Translations under genes and position numbers: made by a program
The notes under the pieces: generated by a model
Seen by the model: only the letters and a program-made list of their open reading frames with translations
Told to the model about the DNA's origin: nothing
The model's database searches: none
Source of the DNA: Acidobacteriota bacterium
GTDB lineage: Bacteria; Acidobacteriota; Terriglobia; Bryobacterales; Bryobacteraceae
Length of the DNA: 8,073 bases
Reading direction: 5' to 3'
NCBI GenBank assembly: GCA_021788955.1
Contig: JAJYKC010000085.1
Coordinates: forward strand, 1 to 8,073
In this document: positions 1 through 7,027 of the stretch, in pieces
Layout of the letters: each line of letters opens with the position of its first letter
Position numbering within the stretch: position 1 is the stretch's first letter

Positions 1-834
1 CTGCCATTTTCCCCCCAAGTGAAGATGGAGATCGGTGATCCGCAACCTTCGGCGGTGCAGGGGCTGAAGAAGATTACGGTGCGCTACACGTACCGGGAGT
101 TCAGCGAGACTTCGACTCTGTACGTGTCCAACGACGGGCAGCATATTCTTTCCGGCGATGTGTTCAACATCGCGAAGAGTCCGTTTCAGGCGCAGCTTGA
201 GAAGTTGACGACGGCGGGGGCGCCGAGCTTCGGGCCGGCGGATGCGCCGGTGACGCTGGTTGTGTTCGGCGACTTCGAGTGCCCGCTTTGCAAGGATGAA
301 GCGAAGGCGATGCGGGCTAACATCCCGAAGGATTACCCAAAGCAGGTGCGGGTGTTTTTCAGAGATTTCCCGCTGGTGCAGATCCATCCGTGGGCGATGA
401 CGGCGGCTGTTGCCGGGCGGTGTATCTATCAGGAGAAGCCGGCGGCGTTCTGGGATTACTACGACTGGATTTACGATCATCAGAGCGAGATCACGCCGGA
501 CAATGTGAAGAGCAAGATCGGCGAATTCGCCGGCGCGCACAATCTGCAGTCGATGGAGTTCGGGCGGTGTGTGGATACGCAGGCGACGGAGAAGGAAGTG
601 GAAGCGTCGCTGGCCGAGGGGAAGTCGATACCGGGGCTGCAGATGGCCGGGCAGCGGATGAATGGCGTCGATTCGACGCCGACGACTTATATCGACGGGC
701 TGCCGGTGGTGGGCAACGTTCCGTGGGATAGCCTGAAGGCGCTGATCGACAAGGAACTGGATTACCAGAAGACCGCCAAGCAGCAAGCGGAGAAGTGTTG
801 CGAGGTGGGGATTCCTTCGCCGCTGAAGCAGTAG
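1..834 (+). CDS. DsbA/thioredoxin-fold thiol-disulfide oxidoreductase, 5' truncated by window edge
   Basis: The reading frame is open to base 1, so the true start and any signal peptide lie outside the window; the GTG at 19 is only the first internal start codon. Numbered from that GTG, the thioredoxin fold begins near residue 74. It carries the redox motif C88-P-L-C91 in the context FGDFECPLCKDE, then a typical DsbA-family stretch (FFRDFPLVQIHPWA, residues 113-126), and the cis-proline loop STPTTYIDG at 219-227. The roughly 65 residues before the fold, including YVSNDGQHILSGDVFNI, resemble the N-terminal domain of DsbC-like proteins; this is an inference from pattern. The family forms or rearranges disulfides in periplasmic proteins. 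The C-terminal tail contains an adjacent cysteine pair (C260-C261), which is unusual. The stop codon overlaps the ribosome binding site of the peptidase gene, so the two are probably co-transcribed. The fold call is secure; oxidase versus isomerase is not decided. Confidence 0.9.
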   Translation: MPFSPQVKMEIGDPQPSAVQGLKKITVRYTYREFSETSTLYVSNDGQHILSGDVFNIAKSPFQAQLEKLTTAGAPSFGPADAPVTLVVFGDFECPLCKDEAKAMRANIPKDYPKQVRVFFRDFPLVQIHPWAMTAAVAGRCIYQEKPAAFWDYYDWIYDHQSEITPDNVKSKIGEFAGAHNLQSMEFGRCVDTQATEKEVEASLAEGKSIPGLQMAGQRMNGVDSTPTTYIDGLPVVGNVPWDSLKALIDKELDYQKTAKQQAEKCCEVGIPSPLKQ

Positions 835-840
835 GAGGGA
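833..840 (+). promoter_or_regulatory. Strong Shine-Dalgarno site of the M28 peptidase gene
   Basis: AGGAGGGA lies across the TAG stop of the preceding gene. Nine bases separate the AGGAGG core from the ATG at 848. It fixes the peptidase start and supports coupled translation of the two genes. It is clearly stronger than the other start regions in the window. Confidence 0.85.
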
Positions 841-847
841 GCAACAG

Positions 848-2677
848 ATGCGCACGCCGGGCCGGGTATTTGCCATAGCCGTTACGGTGGTCCTGGCGGG
901 CTCCGCGGTGGCCTCGCGGCTGGACACGGCGGACTACATGGGCCACGTGAAGTATCTTGCCTCGGACGAGTTACAAGGCCGGGGCAACGGTTCTCCGGGG
1001 CTGGAGAAGGCGGCCGAGTATCTGGAGCGGCAGTTCCAGATTTACGGCATTCCGCCGGTTCCCGGGCACGGGTACTTCCAGGATTTCCCGATCACGACGA
1101 GCGCGAAGCTGGGCGCGAAAAACGATCTCGAGTACGAGCTGCCTTCGGGGAAGGGTTGGGAGGCGGGCGTGCTGAATTCCACCTTCGTGCCGCTGAATCT
1201 TTCAGCGAGCGGGGAGGCGGAGGCGACGGTGGTGTTCGCCGGATACGGGATCACGGCGACGGAGTACGGCTACGACGATTATGCGGGTCTGGACGTGCGC
1301 GGCAAGGTGGTGCTGATACTTCGGCATGAGCCGCGGGAGTCCGACGCCAAGAGCAAGTTCGAGGGGAAGGACCTGACGGTACATTCGCAGTTTTTCAGCA
1401 AGGCGTCGAACGCGAAGATGCACGGAGCGGCGGCGGTGCTGATGGTGAACGACGTTGGGGCGCATCCGAACACGGCGGACAAGCTGGAGCCGTTCGGCGA
1501 AGCCGAGGGGCCGGAGAACGCGGGCATCGAGTTCGCGCAGGTTTCGGCGGCGATCGGGGATGCGATGCTCGAGACCGCGCACAGCACGGTGCGGCAGGCG
1601 GAGGAGGCGATCGACGCGCAGGAACAGCCGCATTCGTTCGCGCTGCCGGAGGGAGTGCGCTTGAAGCTGCGGGTGGATCTGGACCGCGAGGTGAAGACGG
1701 TTCACAACGTGGCGGCGTATCTGCCGGGGGAGCAATCGAACGAGTATGTGATCGTGGGCGCGCACTACGATCATCTCGGGCTGGGCGGGCGGTTTTCGCT
1801 GGCGCCTTCGCAGACGGGGACGATTCATCCGGGGGCGGACGATAACGCGTCAGGCGCGGCGGGTGTGCTGGAGATTGCGCGGCTCCTGAAGGATTCGCGG
1901 CCACCGCGGCGGGGGGTGTTGTTTCTCGAGTTCGCCGGCGAGGAACTGGGGCTGCTGGGGTCGAGTTATTACGTGAATCATTCGGAGCTGCCGCTGAAGG
2001 ACGCGGTGGCGATGATCAACATGGACATGATCGGGCGGATCCGGGACCACAAGGTGTATGTGGGCGGCTCGGGAACCGGGACGACGTTCGGGGCGCTGCT
2101 GAAAAGCGAAGACGGGGCGGACGGGATTGCGACGGACCTGACAGAGCGGGCGGGGTATGGGGCGAGCGACCACACGTCGTTTACGGCGAAGCAGATTCCG
2201 ACGCTGTTCTTTTTCTCGGGGCTGCATGCGGATTATCATCGGCCGAGCGACACGTGGGACAAGATCAACGGGCCGGAGACGATTCATCTGCTGGCCTACA
2301 TCAGCGACGTGGTGGACAAGTTGGCGGCGAGCGAGGAACGGCCGAAGTTTGTGGCGGTGGCCGAGCCGCAGAATCCGCATTCGGGATCGGGGACGGGCGG
2401 AGGGTCGGGCTATGGGCCGTACTTCGGGAGCGTGCCGGACTTTACGGAGTTGCCGAATGGAGTGAGGTTCGCCGACATCACGCCGGGGTCGCCGGCGGCG
2501 AAAGCGGGGTTCAAGGCGGGCGACATCCTAACGGAATTCGACGGGAAGCCGATACAGAACTTGTATGACTTCACCTATGCGCTGCGGGCGAAGAAGCCTG
2601 GCGATGAAGTCGTGGTCAAGGTTCTACGAGGCGGACAGACGGTTGTGGCCCGGGTTATGCTTACCCAGAGGCGATAG
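848..2677 (+). CDS. Exported M28-family zinc peptidase with PA and C-terminal PDZ domains
   Basis: The 609-residue protein begins with a signal peptide (hydrophobic run about 7-22, with AVA cleavage signal after residue 22). A PA-like insert covers about 125-245 (VVFAGYGI, then RGKVVLIL). The M28 catalytic domain follows at about 285-495 and all five expected zinc ligands are visible: H306 in GAHYDHLG, D332 in GADDNASG, E366 in FAGEELGLLG, D393 in NMDMIGR and H464 in DYHRPSDT. The expected catalytic acid/base is E365. A Gly/Ser-rich linker (512-525) leads to a PDZ domain at about 535-605, with GVRFADITPGSPAAKAGFKAGDIL. Family knowledge predicts a di-zinc aminopeptidase acting on peptides in the periplasm or outside the cell, with PDZ probably guiding substrate or partner binding. 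Specificity cannot be read from sequence. It starts 13 bases after the DsbA-like gene behind a strong ribosome binding site and is followed after 6 bases by the next gene. Confidence 0.95.
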   Translation: MRTPGRVFAIAVTVVLAGSAVASRLDTADYMGHVKYLASDELQGRGNGSPGLEKAAEYLERQFQIYGIPPVPGHGYFQDFPITTSAKLGAKNDLEYELPSGKGWEAGVLNSTFVPLNLSASGEAEATVVFAGYGITATEYGYDDYAGLDVRGKVVLILRHEPRESDAKSKFEGKDLTVHSQFFSKASNAKMHGAAAVLMVNDVGAHPNTADKLEPFGEAEGPENAGIEFAQVSAAIGDAMLETAHSTVRQAEEAIDAQEQPHSFALPEGVRLKLRVDLDREVKTVHNVAAYLPGEQSNEYVIVGAHYDHLGLGGRFSLAPSQTGTIHPGADDNASGAAGVLEIARLLKDSRPPRRGVLFLEFAGEELGLLGSSYYVNHSELPLKDAVAMINMDMIGRIRDHKVYVGGSGTGTTFGALLKSEDGADGIATDLTERAGYGASDHTSFTAKQIPTLFFFSGLHADYHRPSDTWDKINGPETIHLLAYISDVVDKLAASEERPKFVAVAEPQNPHSGSGTGGGSGYGPYFGSVPDFTELPNGVRFADITPGSPAAKAGFKAGDILTEFDGKPIQNLYDFTYALRAKKPGDEVVVKVLRGGQTVVARVMLTQRR

Positions 2678-2683
2678 GCGGCG

Positions 2684-3304
2684 ATGACATCCCCCGACAC
2701 GAGCGTCCCCGGCGAGCGCACCGCTGTTAAGCTGCCGCACTTGATTCTGCATCCGTTCGCCGACGCGGCGTCGCAGAGCAAACTGGTGGAGAGTTCGAAG
2801 GCGGGCATGGTGATCGAGGGATTGTTGCCGGATGCCGGCCGGACGCGCCGGGAACTGGACCGCGCCCTCATTGAAGGACGCTACTGCGAACTGCGGATGT
2901 TGTTTTATGTGGGCCGGGACCTGCGGCGCTGGGTCGAGCAGTGCCTGGAGATGGCGGAGCGTCATGCGGGGATGTTCCCCGAAGGGGTGTGCCGGCAATC
3001 GTTCGCCGGCTACCTGGTGCACTCGGCGCCGGCGCACGTGCTGGAGAAGCTGGACCGTTGGGGCGTGAAGGGGCATCAGCGCATTTTCGCGCGGGCGTTG
3101 GCGATGAACCTGGTGTTCAGCGAAGCACCGGCGGCGGAGATGTTGACCGAGGAGTTTATTCGCCATCACCATCAGTACGCGGACCAGATCTTCGGGCTGG
3201 ATCAGAGCCGGCCGTATCCGGTGCTGCAAAGCGCCGATTACGACTTCGAGTTATACGCCTCGGGCGAATACTCCCGGATTCTTGAGCGGCAATGGGAGGA
3301 GTAA
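2684..3304 (+). CDS. Conserved-looking cytoplasmic protein of unknown function, third gene of the operon
   Basis: I do not recognise this 206-residue protein. It has no signal peptide and no membrane segment, so it is probably cytosolic, unlike the two exported products encoded before it. It is rich in charged and aromatic residues and appears mostly helical. Visible landmarks are RYCELRMLFYVGRDLRRW (66-83), a segment GVCRQSFAGYLVHSAPAHVL (101-120), three consecutive histidines (161-163) in FIRHHHQYADQIFG, and an acidic/aromatic C-terminal tail. Cysteines are at 68, 87 and 103 and do not form a CxxC pair. The ATG at 2684 is 6 bases after the peptidase stop, with only a weak GC-rich ribosome binding site, suggesting translational coupling. 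The coding call rests on a full-length frame with codon use like its neighbours and tight operon spacing. Function is unknown. Confidence 0.8.
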   Translation: MTSPDTSVPGERTAVKLPHLILHPFADAASQSKLVESSKAGMVIEGLLPDAGRTRRELDRALIEGRYCELRMLFYVGRDLRRWVEQCLEMAERHAGMFPEGVCRQSFAGYLVHSAPAHVLEKLDRWGVKGHQRIFARALAMNLVFSEAPAAEMLTEEFIRHHHQYADQIFGLDQSRPYPVLQSADYDFELYASGEYSRILERQWEE

Positions 3305-3345
3305 TCCGGCTGTAACGGGGTGGAGCGGCTAAAGCGGGCGAAGCC

Positions 3346-3374
3346 TTGATTCATGGCCGGAGGCTGTTTATACT
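3346..3374 (+). promoter_or_regulatory. Sigma70-type promoter of the small HTH-like gene
   Basis: A TTGATT -35 box (3346-3351) and a TATACT -10 box (3369-3374) are separated by exactly 17 bases. The predicted transcription start is near 3381, giving a leader of about 18 bases before the ATG at 3399. This is the best promoter match in the window. No obvious operator is seen. The -10 box lies in the loop of the terminator-like hairpin at 3361-3384. Confidence 0.65.
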
Positions 3375-3384
3375 AGCCTTTTTT
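3361..3384 (+). terminator. Candidate intrinsic terminator of the three-gene operon
   Basis: AGGCT (3361-3365) and AGCCT (3375-3379) form a five-pair stem with a nine-base loop, and a run of six T residues covers 3379-3384. Two G-T pairs could extend the stem at its base. It lies 57 bases after the stop of the gene at 2684-3304. The stem is short, so termination may be partial. It overlaps the promoter of the next gene. Confidence 0.45.
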
Positions 3385-3398
3385 GGACCTCATTCGTC

Positions 3399-3665
3399 AT
3401 GATGTTGCGAGAAGAATTCGACCCGCTGGCTCCGCAACGCGAGGCGGCACTGTTTTACGGTCTGTTTCTTCGCGGACACTCGGCCGAGGCCTTACGCAAG
3501 GACATTGACGTTCCCAAGCCAGTGCTGGCGAAGTGGCTTCGCGGGCAGAGGTTTGAGGGCGACTTTCAGCAGTCGCTGCGCCGGGTGTATTCCTACCGAA
3601 AGCGCGTGCTGGCGATCTTCGACGAACTGGGGACGAACGAACGCCGGCGCCCGCGCGTGCATTAG
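3399..3665 (+). CDS. Small helix-turn-helix-like protein of unknown function
   Basis: This is an 88-residue basic protein. The central segment, about residues 27-50 (GHSAEALRKDIDVPKPVLAKWLRG), has the spacing and residue pattern of a helix-turn-helix: a helix, a short turn at IDVPKP, then a second helix ending in KWLRG. The C-terminal part (about 54-75, with RRVYSYRKRVLAIFDELG) looks like one long helix, and the tail is Arg-rich. A DNA-binding role, perhaps as a small transcription regulator or accessory protein, is inferred from this pattern only. It has its own promoter and no partner gene on the same strand, which suits an independent regulator. Two adjacent ATG codons (3399 and 3402) compete as the start. 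The only ribosome-binding candidate is a weak GGA at 3385-3387. Its target is not evident. Confidence 0.72.
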   Translation: MMLREEFDPLAPQREAALFYGLFLRGHSAEALRKDIDVPKPVLAKWLRGQRFEGDFQQSLRRVYSYRKRVLAIFDELGTNERRRPRVH

Positions 3666-3836
3666 AAGAAAAAGCAGAACGTACTGTCGAAAGTTGTGGA
3701 TCGGCGCGGGGGAGGACCGCTCCCTTGCGGTCGCGGCTCGGTTTGAGCACTCGTCGACAGTGAAGGGCACGGCATCCAGTGGGGTGCAGTGGGGCGGACG
3801 CTCGCTATCGTTGCGGCGCGGTAACGGCGCGGCGGG
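3666..3836. other. Convergent intergenic region with palindrome and short repeats
   Basis: The stretch separates the HTH-like gene (+) from the beta-barrel gene (-). Besides the palindrome at 3715-3732 it holds an eight-base inverted repeat, ACTGTCGA (3683-3690) with TCGACAGT (3754-3761), enclosing that palindrome. It also holds a ten-base near-perfect tandem duplication, CAGTGGGGTG/CAGTGGGGCG (3777-3796). I see no hairpin followed by a T-run on either strand, so no intrinsic terminator is called, and no credible gene. Confidence 0.55.
3715..3732. repeat. Palindromic repeat element, copy 1 (GACCGC/GCGGTC stem)
   Basis: GACCGC (3715-3720) and GCGGTC (3727-3732) form a perfect six-pair stem around the loop TCCCTT. 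A second copy with the identical stem and a related loop (TCCATC) occurs at 7202-7219, and in both the right arm is followed by GCGG. Read on the minus strand, this copy encodes SRDRKGAV, a peptide I recall from many spurious ORFs in acidobacterial and planctomycete genomes. That recollection suggests a dispersed REP-like repeat. It lies between convergent genes, where such a hairpin could also protect transcript 3' ends. Confidence 0.6.
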
Positions 3837-4490
3837 TTAGCGGAACACGACGCCGATGGTCGGGACGAAATCGTGCATCCAGCCGCCTACGGAGACGCCG
3901 GGCGAAGGTGTGATGGAACCGGTGGGGAACGGGGTTGTGTAGTCGCGGAGGTCGAGGCGCACGGCCCAGCGGTGCGTGAAGGAGTACTCCAGGCCGCCGC
4001 CGTAGGTCATTAAGGGTTCGGCGACGAAGCCGTCGTGGAAGATGGCGAACTGCTCGAGCGGGCGCGGGCTGGGGGTTTCGGTTCCGTGATAGAGTTTGGC
4101 GCCGACGCTCCCGACCAGGTAGGGACGCAGACGGTTTGAGGAGGAGCGGAGGTAGTAGAGCAAACCGGCGTGGAAGGCGTCGGAGTCGGCGTCGAAGGCG
4201 GTCTTGGTGGGGCCGGACATGATCTGGAAGTCGCCGTCCTGATAGGTCCAGCCCGCCTCGACGGTGAAGCGGTCCGTCAAGCGGCGGCCCAGGAAGGCGC
4301 CGAGCACGATACGGGAGCCGGGCGCGGCGGTGGCGCTGCCGGACGCGGAGGTAAGCGAAACCGGGTGATAAAGACCGAAGCCGCCGAAAGCGGTGACGGA
4401 CCAGTTCTGTGAGTCCTGCGCGGCCAGCGGGAGCGCGGCCAAGGCGCAACCGGCGGCCAAAACAAAAACCGACAATCTGTTGTGTTTCAT
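3837..4490 (-). CDS. Small outer-membrane beta-barrel protein (OmpA/OmpW-like porin fold)
   Basis: The 217-residue protein has an N-terminal signal peptide, with hydrophobic residues 7-24 and probable cleavage after A24 (LPLAAQDSQ). The mature part shows the alternating polar/hydrophobic, Gly- and aromatic-rich pattern of an eight-stranded barrel: WSVTAFGGFGLY, FTVEAGWTYQDG, FHAGLLYYLRSS, RPYLVGSVGAKLY, MTYGGGLEYSF, WAVRLDLRDY, and the last strand FVPTIGVVFR. The final strand has a phenylalanine next to last, close to the usual outer-membrane assembly signal. Mature length of about 190 residues fits this class. It is the second gene of a minus-strand pair, 21 bases after the TonB-dependent-receptor-like gene, with a modest AGAAG ribosome binding site. 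That suggests both are made together and inserted in the outer membrane. Cargo or binding partner is unknown. Confidence 0.85.
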   Translation of the reverse strand: MKHNRLSVFVLAAGCALAALPLAAQDSQNWSVTAFGGFGLYHPVSLTSASGSATAAPGSRIVLGAFLGRRLTDRFTVEAGWTYQDGDFQIMSGPTKTAFDADSDAFHAGLLYYLRSSSNRLRPYLVGSVGAKLYHGTETPSPRPLEQFAIFHDGFVAEPLMTYGGGLEYSFTHRWAVRLDLRDYTTPFPTGSITPSPGVSVGGWMHDFVPTIGVVFR

Positions 4491-4511
4491 GTGCGTGTAC
4501 TTCTTATGTGG

Positions 4512-7010
4512 TTACTGCGTTTCCGCGCGGCCGAAGAAGCGGATCCGGAGCACGCCGTGCCGTCCTTCGTCGCCGAGAAACTGGAGAAATTGCGGCGAAC
4601 CGATGGTGTTGTAGACGGCTGTCGGATTCGCCTGATCGGTGATGTTATCCATGCCGAGACGGAGGGCGAAGCGGTAGCCGCGCAACGTGAACATACGCTC
4701 AATGGCGATATTGAGGTCGAGGTTAAACGGATAGCGGAATGAGTTGTAGGGTCCGGAGAGCAGCCCGGTCTGCTGCTGGATGGAGAACGGGTAGCCGGAG
4801 CGGGCGTCGGCGAGCACGGAGAGCGCCCAGTTCTTGAAGGGTAGCGGCATGTAAGCCCATCCGAGGAAACGGTTGGGCGAATCCCAGGGCATGGGGGCCA
4901 TGGTCTGGGCCAATTGAAGCGGTTCGGCGGCGTTGTAGTCGAGAACGGCGTTGGTGAGCGCGCGGGAGCGGGTGTAGGAGGCCATCCATTCGAATTGCCC
5001 GCCGAAGGTTTGGCGGACGGAGAATTCGACCGAATCGTAGTCGTCGCGGCGGAGGTTTGTCAGTTGGTAGTTACCAGGCAGGGCGCCGTTGGGCAGCGGC
5101 AGGATTGACGGCGTGCCGTAGGGAGCGAGTAAGTTCTGATAGGCGAAGGCGTCGTTGCCGCGGCGGCGGTTGTATTGGACGCTGGCGATGATACTGGAAG
5201 TAATCTGGCGTTCGCCGCCGAGGGTCCAGTTGCTGGCTCCGGGCAGGGAAAGTCCGGATCTGGGGAGCGTGAAGTAAGAGGGCGCCGGCGCACCTGTTAT
5301 CACGCCGTTGGGGCCGTACCCGGTGGTGTAGGCGGTTTGATCGAGCGGCATGCCGAGTAAGTTGAGCGGCACGGCGTCGTGGGTGATGGAATAGCCGCCG
5401 GAGATGCGGGTGCGGGCGGTTCCGAACGGATCCCAGGCGAAGGCGATGTGCGGCGACACGGCGTTGGCGCCGATGGCGGTGTCCCAATCCTGGCGCAGGC
5501 CGGCGTCGATGTGGAAGTTAGAAGTTATCCGCCAGACGTCGCGCAAGTAATAAGACATTTCGGTGTCTTGTAAGTGGAAGATTCCGGAACCCTGGAAGGA
5601 GGTATCCGAGAGGAGTTGGCTTTGAAGTCCGAGAACCTGATAGGAAGTACGGCTGAAGTTACCGCTGTAGGGCATGGTGTCGCCGTCGACGCCGGCCTGA
5701 ATCTGGTGGGTGCCGAAGAAATTGAACTGCGGGAAGTAGGCCTGGGCCATGCCCTCGTTGCGGGAGACGGTTTCGGTGGAGTTGATGAAGTAATTGCCGC
5801 TGCGGCCGAGGGGGGAGAAGACATAGGGGGCCTGGCCCTGCGGGCTTTGGGCGTTGGAGAAGTAGTTGCGGGCGAAGCCGAACTCGAGGAGGGTGCCGTG
5901 GCCGAGATAGACCTGGTCCTTGACGCTGGTGAAGTATTCGTGGGCGTGGAGCGTGGTGGTGGTGGAGACCGGGTCGAGCGGGCTGAGGCCGAGTCGGTTC
6001 TCGTCGTCGAGATTGACGAGGAAATCGGCGAAGAGGATGTTGGAGGAGTTGAGGTTCACCTGGGCGTGGAGGACGTTGCTGCCGGCCCAGCCGCTGCGGG
6101 TGTCGGCGCCCTTCGGGAGGCCGGTGACCAACTGCTCGTTGTAGTCGGAGAAGAACATGTCGGAGAACCAGGCGCGGCCGCGGACGATGGGTCCGGAGAC
6201 GCCGAAGCGGGGATACCAGTTGCCGATGCGGACGCCCTGCTGGAGATCGAGGCCGGGGATGAAGTCGGTGGCGGTGAAGTGGAATGCGTCGGTTCCGGAT
6301 TCGGTGCGAATGGCGAGCGCGCCGGCCGAGCCTTTGCCGTATTCGGGGGAAAACTGACCGGAGTTGTAGTTCATGGAGCGGACGCCTTCGACGGCTAGGA
6401 CTGACTGGAACCTGCCGGAGACGGGATCGGTGATGTTGAAGCCGTTGAGGACGTACTCGACCTGGTTTTCCGAAGAGCCGTTGAAGTGAAGGGCGCCGGT
6501 GGGGTCTTCGAGGACGCCGGGCATGAGCTTCATGGAGTCCCGCAGGCTGTGGCTGTTGGGATACATGATGTCGTTCACTTCGGTACCGGTGAGGGTGGTT
6601 TGATTCGCGGTTTGCTCAATGTCGACGGGCGAGGGGGTGGCGTTGACGTCGACGGACTGGAAGACTTCCATGACGTGACTGATGGCGACGGAGATTTCCT
6701 GGCCGGGCTCGACGTGGATCTTTTCGTCCTTCACGGCATAAAAACCCTGGCGCTCGACGGCGACGAGGTAGTCGCCGGGTTCGGGCAGGGTGACGTCGAA
6801 ATTCCCGGTGGCGCCGGTTTCGGTTTCGAAAACACGAACCGGGGAGACGAGAGCGCTGATTTTGAGGTGCGCGTTTTGTACCGGGGCGCCGTTTTCATCG
6901 ACGACGCGGCCCGTCAAGTTGACGGGCGCTGCATGGAGATTGAGAGATAACAGGGCAATGAAGCAAGAAACCGCCCGAGGCAGCCGGCCAAGATACTGCC
7001 GTAAATTCAC
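4512..7010 (-). CDS. TonB-dependent-receptor-like outer-membrane protein with N-terminal carboxypeptidase regulatory-like domain
   Basis: I prefer the GTG at 7010 (832 residues). It yields a compact signal peptide (residues 1-27, ending SLNLHA) and has a GGGA ribosome binding site seven bases upstream. The longer frame from a TTG at 7046 adds 12 unlikely residues and runs through an inverted repeat. After the signal come a CarboxypepD_reg-like beta-sandwich (about 30-107, LTGRVVDENGAPVQNAHLKI and GNFDVTLPEPGDYLVAV) and a plug domain (about 118-240, with LRDSMKLMPGVLEDP, VEYVLNGFNITDP and PEYGKGSAGALAIRTESGT). A long beta-barrel runs to the end, with GMDNITDQANPTAVYNTIG near the C-terminus. 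This matches the Oar-like receptors abundant in Acidobacteria, though at 832 residues it is shorter than many. I see no clear TonB box and no SusD-like partner. Substrate uptake across the outer membrane is the expected role; the ligand is unknown. It leads the operon with the small barrel protein. Confidence 0.93.
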   Translation of the reverse strand: MNLRQYLGRLPRAVSCFIALLSLNLHAAPVNLTGRVVDENGAPVQNAHLKISALVSPVRVFETETGATGNFDVTLPEPGDYLVAVERQGFYAVKDEKIHVEPGQEISVAISHVMEVFQSVDVNATPSPVDIEQTANQTTLTGTEVNDIMYPNSHSLRDSMKLMPGVLEDPTGALHFNGSSENQVEYVLNGFNITDPVSGRFQSVLAVEGVRSMNYNSGQFSPEYGKGSAGALAIRTESGTDAFHFTATDFIPGLDLQQGVRIGNWYPRFGVSGPIVRGRAWFSDMFFSDYNEQLVTGLPKGADTRSGWAGSNVLHAQVNLNSSNILFADFLVNLDDENRLGLSPLDPVSTTTTLHAHEYFTSVKDQVYLGHGTLLEFGFARNYFSNAQSPQGQAPYVFSPLGRSGNYFINSTETVSRNEGMAQAYFPQFNFFGTHQIQAGVDGDTMPYSGNFSRTSYQVLGLQSQLLSDTSFQGSGIFHLQDTEMSYYLRDVWRITSNFHIDAGLRQDWDTAIGANAVSPHIAFAWDPFGTARTRISGGYSITHDAVPLNLLGMPLDQTAYTTGYGPNGVITGAPAPSYFTLPRSGLSLPGASNWTLGGERQITSSIIASVQYNRRRGNDAFAYQNLLAPYGTPSILPLPNGALPGNYQLTNLRRDDYDSVEFSVRQTFGGQFEWMASYTRSRALTNAVLDYNAAEPLQLAQTMAPMPWDSPNRFLGWAYMPLPFKNWALSVLADARSGYPFSIQQQTGLLSGPYNSFRYPFNLDLNIAIERMFTLRGYRFALRLGMDNITDQANPTAVYNTIGSPQFLQFLGDEGRHGVLRIRFFGRAETQ

Positions 7011-7027
7011 TCGATAATCCCGTTCCG

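Noticed and set aside
1202..1828. A 208-codon minus-strand frame antisense to the M28 peptidase gene
   Set aside because: Arg/His/Leu-rich shadow composition opposite a gene with all five zinc ligands.
3397..3750. A 117-codon minus-strand frame overlapping the HTH-like gene, beginning LKPSRDRKGAV
   Set aside because: The N-terminus comes from the palindromic repeat and the rest is antisense to the better supported gene at 3399-3665. It is a typical repeat-derived spurious frame.
3683..3761. Eight-base inverted repeat (ACTGTCGA/TCGACAGT) as ends of a small mobile element
   Set aside because: There is no target-site duplication at the outer edges, the second palindrome copy lacks these flanks, and eight bases over 79 can occur by chance.
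3777..3796. Ten-base tandem duplication CAGTGGGGTG/CAGTGGGGCG
   Set aside because: Only two units, noncoding, and without a function I can support; probably slippage.
4440..4490. Lipobox-like LAAGC in the beta-barrel protein signal peptide
   Set aside because: The cysteine at residue 15 is inside the hydrophobic core, with a further hydrophobic stretch and a normal cleavage site after residue 24. A lipoprotein is less likely than a standard signal peptide.
5574..6398. A 274-codon plus-strand open frame antisense to the receptor gene
   Set aside because: Its translation is low-complexity, dominated by G, A, V, E and D, as expected from the complement of GC-rich coding sequence. The opposite strand encodes a clear receptor with plug and barrel motifs.
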